From Candidatus Sodaliphilus fimicaballi (lineage in GTDB: Bacteria; Bacteroidota; Bacteroidia; Bacteroidales; Muribaculaceae): 16,010 bases of DNA. The stretch spans positions 1 to 16,010 of the forward strand of contig JAGHTV010000360.1 in the NCBI GenBank assembly GCA_018065165.1. The letters are read 5' to 3'. Positions 14,301 to 16,010 of this stretch are shown piece by piece. Positions within the stretch are counted from its first letter, which is position 1. Each line of letters opens with the position of its first letter. The notes under the pieces are model-generated. The model was not told the DNA's origin. It did not search any database and worked only from the letters and a program-made list of their open reading frames with translations. A program made the position numbers and the translations under genes.

Positions 14301-15228
14301 ACAATATTTCTTTACTAACCGACCCTACCTCATTAGGTCTAAATACGAGGATAACCTTATTAAGGGTACCTTTGACCAGTTTGATACTAAGCAGGTTAAT
14401 GTTTATTTCCAGCCTGCCATGTACTCCGACTTAGGACCGACCCTTTACCATGTCAGTGGCAAGGACGAGGTAATCAACCCCAGCATGGGAAACCTATATG
14501 TTCTGGATAACGGCTACCTCAAGAAGGTGAATGGCGACTACAACCTGCTGGCATTCTCTGTCGCTTTCAAGCCCGATGCCGAGAAAAAACTCCACTTCAT
14601 CGACAGCAAGACTGGTGAAAAGCTTATTGAAGATAGCAAGGATGTGACAACAAGAGACGACCTCATGGGTTATGTTTCGTTCTACAGTGCTGAGAACAGT
14701 TTCACTGTTGACGAGACTGCCGAGGTTTACACCGTTAGCCAGACTGCCGATGGTCTTGAGTTCAACCAAGTTAAGGATAATATTGTAAGCCAGGGTCAAG
14801 GTGTTGTAATCAAATATATGCGTGGAGAGACATTCGATATGCAGATTGTGACCAACCCCAGTACCGATGTAGAGGCTTATGAGGCTAATGTACTCAAGGG
14901 CGTCGAGGTAGATACTCCCGTGAGCGACCTGGGCAATATCTATGTTCTGGGTAGGGCCGAAAAGGCAATTGGATTCTATCCCTATTCAAGCAGTGATGCT
15001 CCTGGTGCTGCTGCAGTGCTTCCAGCTAACCGTGCTTACATCGACCCATTTGACGTTGCTCCCGATGCTCTGCCTTATGTGATAGATTACGATTTCGCTA
15101 CAGGCATCAATGGCCTTAACGCCGATGGCAAGAACTCACGCATGTATGACCTGAGTGGCCGCCGCGTCTTCAACCCCGAGAAGGGCAACATCTACATCAA
15201 GAATGGTCAAAAATATATTCAAAAGTAA
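11332..15228 (+). CDS. Large secreted GLUG plus BspA-type leucine-rich repeat surface protein
   Basis: A 1298-residue protein starting at ATG 11332, which gives a signal peptide ending in LPQFVQA; an in-frame GTG at 11314 would add six residues. The N-terminal part (about 80-205) has GLUG-like repeats, including YAGSLIAYA, AGGLVGYSRG and CAGLIGWN. From about 285 to 870 come BspA-type LRR units with the pattern IxxxAFxxCxxL, for example IENDAFKECTKLQDVIF, IKERAFADCDKLEKVDF and IGQSAFDDC. A beta-rich region follows (about 910-1240) with LPANRAYI. The end reads GINGLNADGKNSRMYDLSGR, then RVFNPEKGNIYIKNGQKYIQK, a tail common on secreted Prevotella and Bacteroides proteins and reminiscent of type IX sorting domains. 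BspA-family proteins bind host matrix or other bacteria, so adhesion is a reasonable but unproven role. The next gene follows after 12 bp, suggesting co-transcription. Confidence 0.85.
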   Translation: MKRFISMKIQGRLAVLMALLVACVLPQFVQAIERDESGVYLIGSDADYEEFCKLVNTGDPFASARVIADGINVTRSIGAGDREYHFRGKFDGQGHTMTLNGVPLFEHTQHGSVISNVNLTGNITATGEYAGSLIAYAVSPTIENCNSNATINAAGASKAGGLVGYSRGTATINGSSYTGQITGAEECAGLIGWNLHTAIIKGCQASGVQSLAGNLKEGANIVENTMLGDLEVAMAVEAAPAQATDSVTASMKAKVALMAGTISASIDGIDYSLGESSRTATVVNVSTSLTSVKVPPTVTYNGVEYTVNNVKSMNGGKNMESVEIPNTVNKIENDAFKECTKLQDVIFADGSTTLALGFNDYPFVDEQLFEYCPIYYVYIGRNLSWDKDEDAPFQTRDKLKMIDFGPRVTVVGNCNGGSSGENELFYKCNNVEKYYFYGDEQSLGTEIDFYCCEGMAYATQAYISRDLKSSKYTEYTVLGTGWGISDRLSAVAYGPFATYVTSKMYSGIAATPNNNLIGVRFDEATRLTTIKERAFADCDKLEKVDFSNTSLKTIEKEGFYDCDKLANVVFGTTVESIGQSAFDDCGLVNVILPGSLKHLGYKAFYDCDEMTSLSLMPGEGEVSCNWEVDGDNETRTFDSCGSLKKLYMNRTLNYEATTEKASPFYDSYFEDIVIDNNVTRLGEYMFKHSNKLKSLSIGTGITGIPSTCFDESTEVANLYITDSETPITLGNSIRDFKVQTLYIGRPVTDVSQLPKWKGTLECVEYGDYVSVIKAKSYDRNNNIKILKLPAGITVEQGAFKNCGIENIYVEGDATFQSYAFWDVNNIQEITVLGKLTVEENAIYPSADNIKPIKILNVFFKEDPKDESHPNAFPQAFLDNTMLNNLYDTPYQKVDFTCLPWSGFKNRNSSIANDYAPTTEVVENGNYDHAYIRNEHKGDKFFCITMPFAVSSYYFGSNAEIYEYGTMGFKKEADDEAMTLTTKEKYNLDNTQYFFTNRPYLIRSKYEDNLIKGTFDQFDTKQVNVYFQPAMYSDLGPTLYHVSGKDEVINPSMGNLYVLDNGYLKKVNGDYNLLAFSVAFKPDAEKKLHFIDSKTGEKLIEDSKDVTTRDDLMGYVSFYSAENSFTVDETAEVYTVSQTADGLEFNQVKDNIVSQGQGVVIKYMRGETFDMQIVTNPSTDVEAYEANVLKGVEVDTPVSDLGNIYVLGRAEKAIGFYPYSSSDAPGAAAVLPANRAYIDPFDVAPDALPYVIDYDFATGINGLNADGKNSRMYDLSGRRVFNPEKGNIYIKNGQKYIQK

Positions 15229-15240
15229 AACTGGATGACT

Positions 15241-16010
15241 ATGAAAAAGATATTTTTAGCAATAATATGCTTCACCCTGTGGACAAGCCATGCGATGGCT
15301 GCAACCACCACCGAAGAGCAACTGGAGAAACTCACCCGTGAGTTCCTTGCCCACTACAATGGCGAACTGCCTCCTGGCACCAGTGTGAATGCTGATAGCA
15401 CCGAGATTAACATCAACACAATGGAGTTTCTTGCCGACCCCGTTGCCAAGCGATACTTTGAGCAGATGGGCAAGCTTCTAATGGCCGAGAAGGCAGCCGA
15501 CACCCAGATGAAGGTTGAAGTTAATGACTTCAAACTGGAAGAGGTGCCAGCGACTACACAAGCGGCAATTAAGATGAAAAATGGAACAAAGCGCAAGTCT
15601 GTCGCAATTCCTCAAGTCACATTCTGTCTTTCGGTACCCTATACCTATATGAGCATTGACGGTGAGAACAACCCTATACGCCTGTCAAGCATTATGTACC
15701 GTCCTAGCCCTTTCCAGTTCAACCTGAATGCTAAGTTGGGTGTTGGAAATCTTATATGGGGACTCGGTTTTGCGATAATTGACTTAATAAAGGGCGCATG
15801 GAACGCCGCCTTTGGCTATACATTTGACTACGGCGTGCTGGGATGCCCCCCCACAGTGACCACATCTGTCGAGGCTCCCACAGGCAAGAGTCCCCTTGAC
15901 GGAGATATCAAGATGTTCTGCTCTGACTATGCTCTGGTTGTATGCCCCGATTATTGCGGCTATGGCCTCTCGGAGTACAGACAGCACCCCTATCTGGTAC
16001 AGGGTGTAAC
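15241..16010 (+). CDS. Secreted alpha/beta hydrolase (lipase-like), 3' end beyond window
   Basis: The frame is open from ATG 15241 to the window edge: 256 complete codons plus two bases. An in-frame ATG at 15235 is an alternative start. A signal peptide MKKIFLAIICFTLWTSHAMA is followed by about 180 residues without recognised motifs, then LVVCPDYCGYGLSEYRQHPY (233-251). This D-Y-x-G-Y-G...HPY stretch is typical of the strand and oxyanion region in bacterial secretory-lipase-like alpha/beta hydrolases. The catalytic Ser, Asp and His would lie beyond the edge and cannot be checked. The protein is exported and probably co-transcribed with the BspA-like gene 12 bp upstream. Esterase or peptidase activity is possible; the substrate is unknown. 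Confidence 0.7.
   Translation, partial: MKKIFLAIICFTLWTSHAMAATTTEEQLEKLTREFLAHYNGELPPGTSVNADSTEININTMEFLADPVAKRYFEQMGKLLMAEKAADTQMKVEVNDFKLEEVPATTQAAIKMKNGTKRKSVAIPQVTFCLSVPYTYMSIDGENNPIRLSSIMYRPSPFQFNLNAKLGVGNLIWGLGFAIIDLIKGAWNAAFGYTFDYGVLGCPPTVTTSVEAPTGKSPLDGDIKMFCSDYALVVCPDYCGYGLSEYRQHPYLVQGV

Noticed and set aside
1..16010. tRNA or rRNA genes
   Set aside because: No cloverleaf or conserved ribosomal RNA segment was recognised on either strand by eye.

Overview
The window looks like chromosomal DNA from a gut or oral Bacteroidales bacterium, probably near Prevotella or Muribaculaceae. Three things point there: promoters of the Bacteroidetes type (-7 box TAnnTTTG, with a TTG or TTTG about 18-21 bases upstream), lipoproteins and BspA-type leucine-rich repeat proteins, and a C-terminal tail with YDLSGRRV and a terminal basic segment. 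Genus and species cannot be fixed from the sequence alone.

Layout. (1) 1-1329, minus strand: most of a DUF1846-family gene, cut by the left edge. (2) 1330-4790 is an AT-rich, accessory-looking stretch. It holds a monocistronic lipoprotein gene (minus) with an apparent frameshift in its signal peptide, framed by a perfect 36-bp direct repeat. Then come a lipoprotein with an archaemetzincin-like zinc site (plus) and an AAA ATPase/DUF4143 gene (plus) preceded by three direct repeats spaced exactly 33 bp apart that abut its promoter. (3) 4793-9316: a tight three-gene operon of two SGNH-hydrolase-like proteins and an MBOAT acyltransferase, with gene overlaps of 20 bp and 1 bp. This resembles the AlgI/AlgJ and PatA/PatB type of module, in which the MBOAT carries an acyl group through the membrane and the SGNH protein handles it in the periplasm; the polymer modified here is unknown. 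(4) 9317-9741: hairpins, a short gene remnant and an inverted repeat upstream of a promoter. (5) 9742-11040: a lipoprotein of the choloylglycine hydrolase (linear amide C-N hydrolase) family. (6) 11332 to the right edge: a large secreted GLUG plus BspA-LRR surface protein, followed after 12 bp by the start of a secreted alpha/beta hydrolase that runs off the window.

Six of the eight genes carry a signal peptide, lipobox or N-terminal anchor or span the membrane; the exceptions are DUF1846 and the AAA ATPase. The window therefore mainly serves the cell envelope: polymer acylation, amide hydrolysis, surface proteolysis and adhesion. The observations that most deserve follow-up are the phased repeats in front of the AAA/DUF4143 gene, the direct-repeat-bounded lipoprotein cassette, and the altered zinc-site spacing of the archaemetzincin-like lipoprotein.
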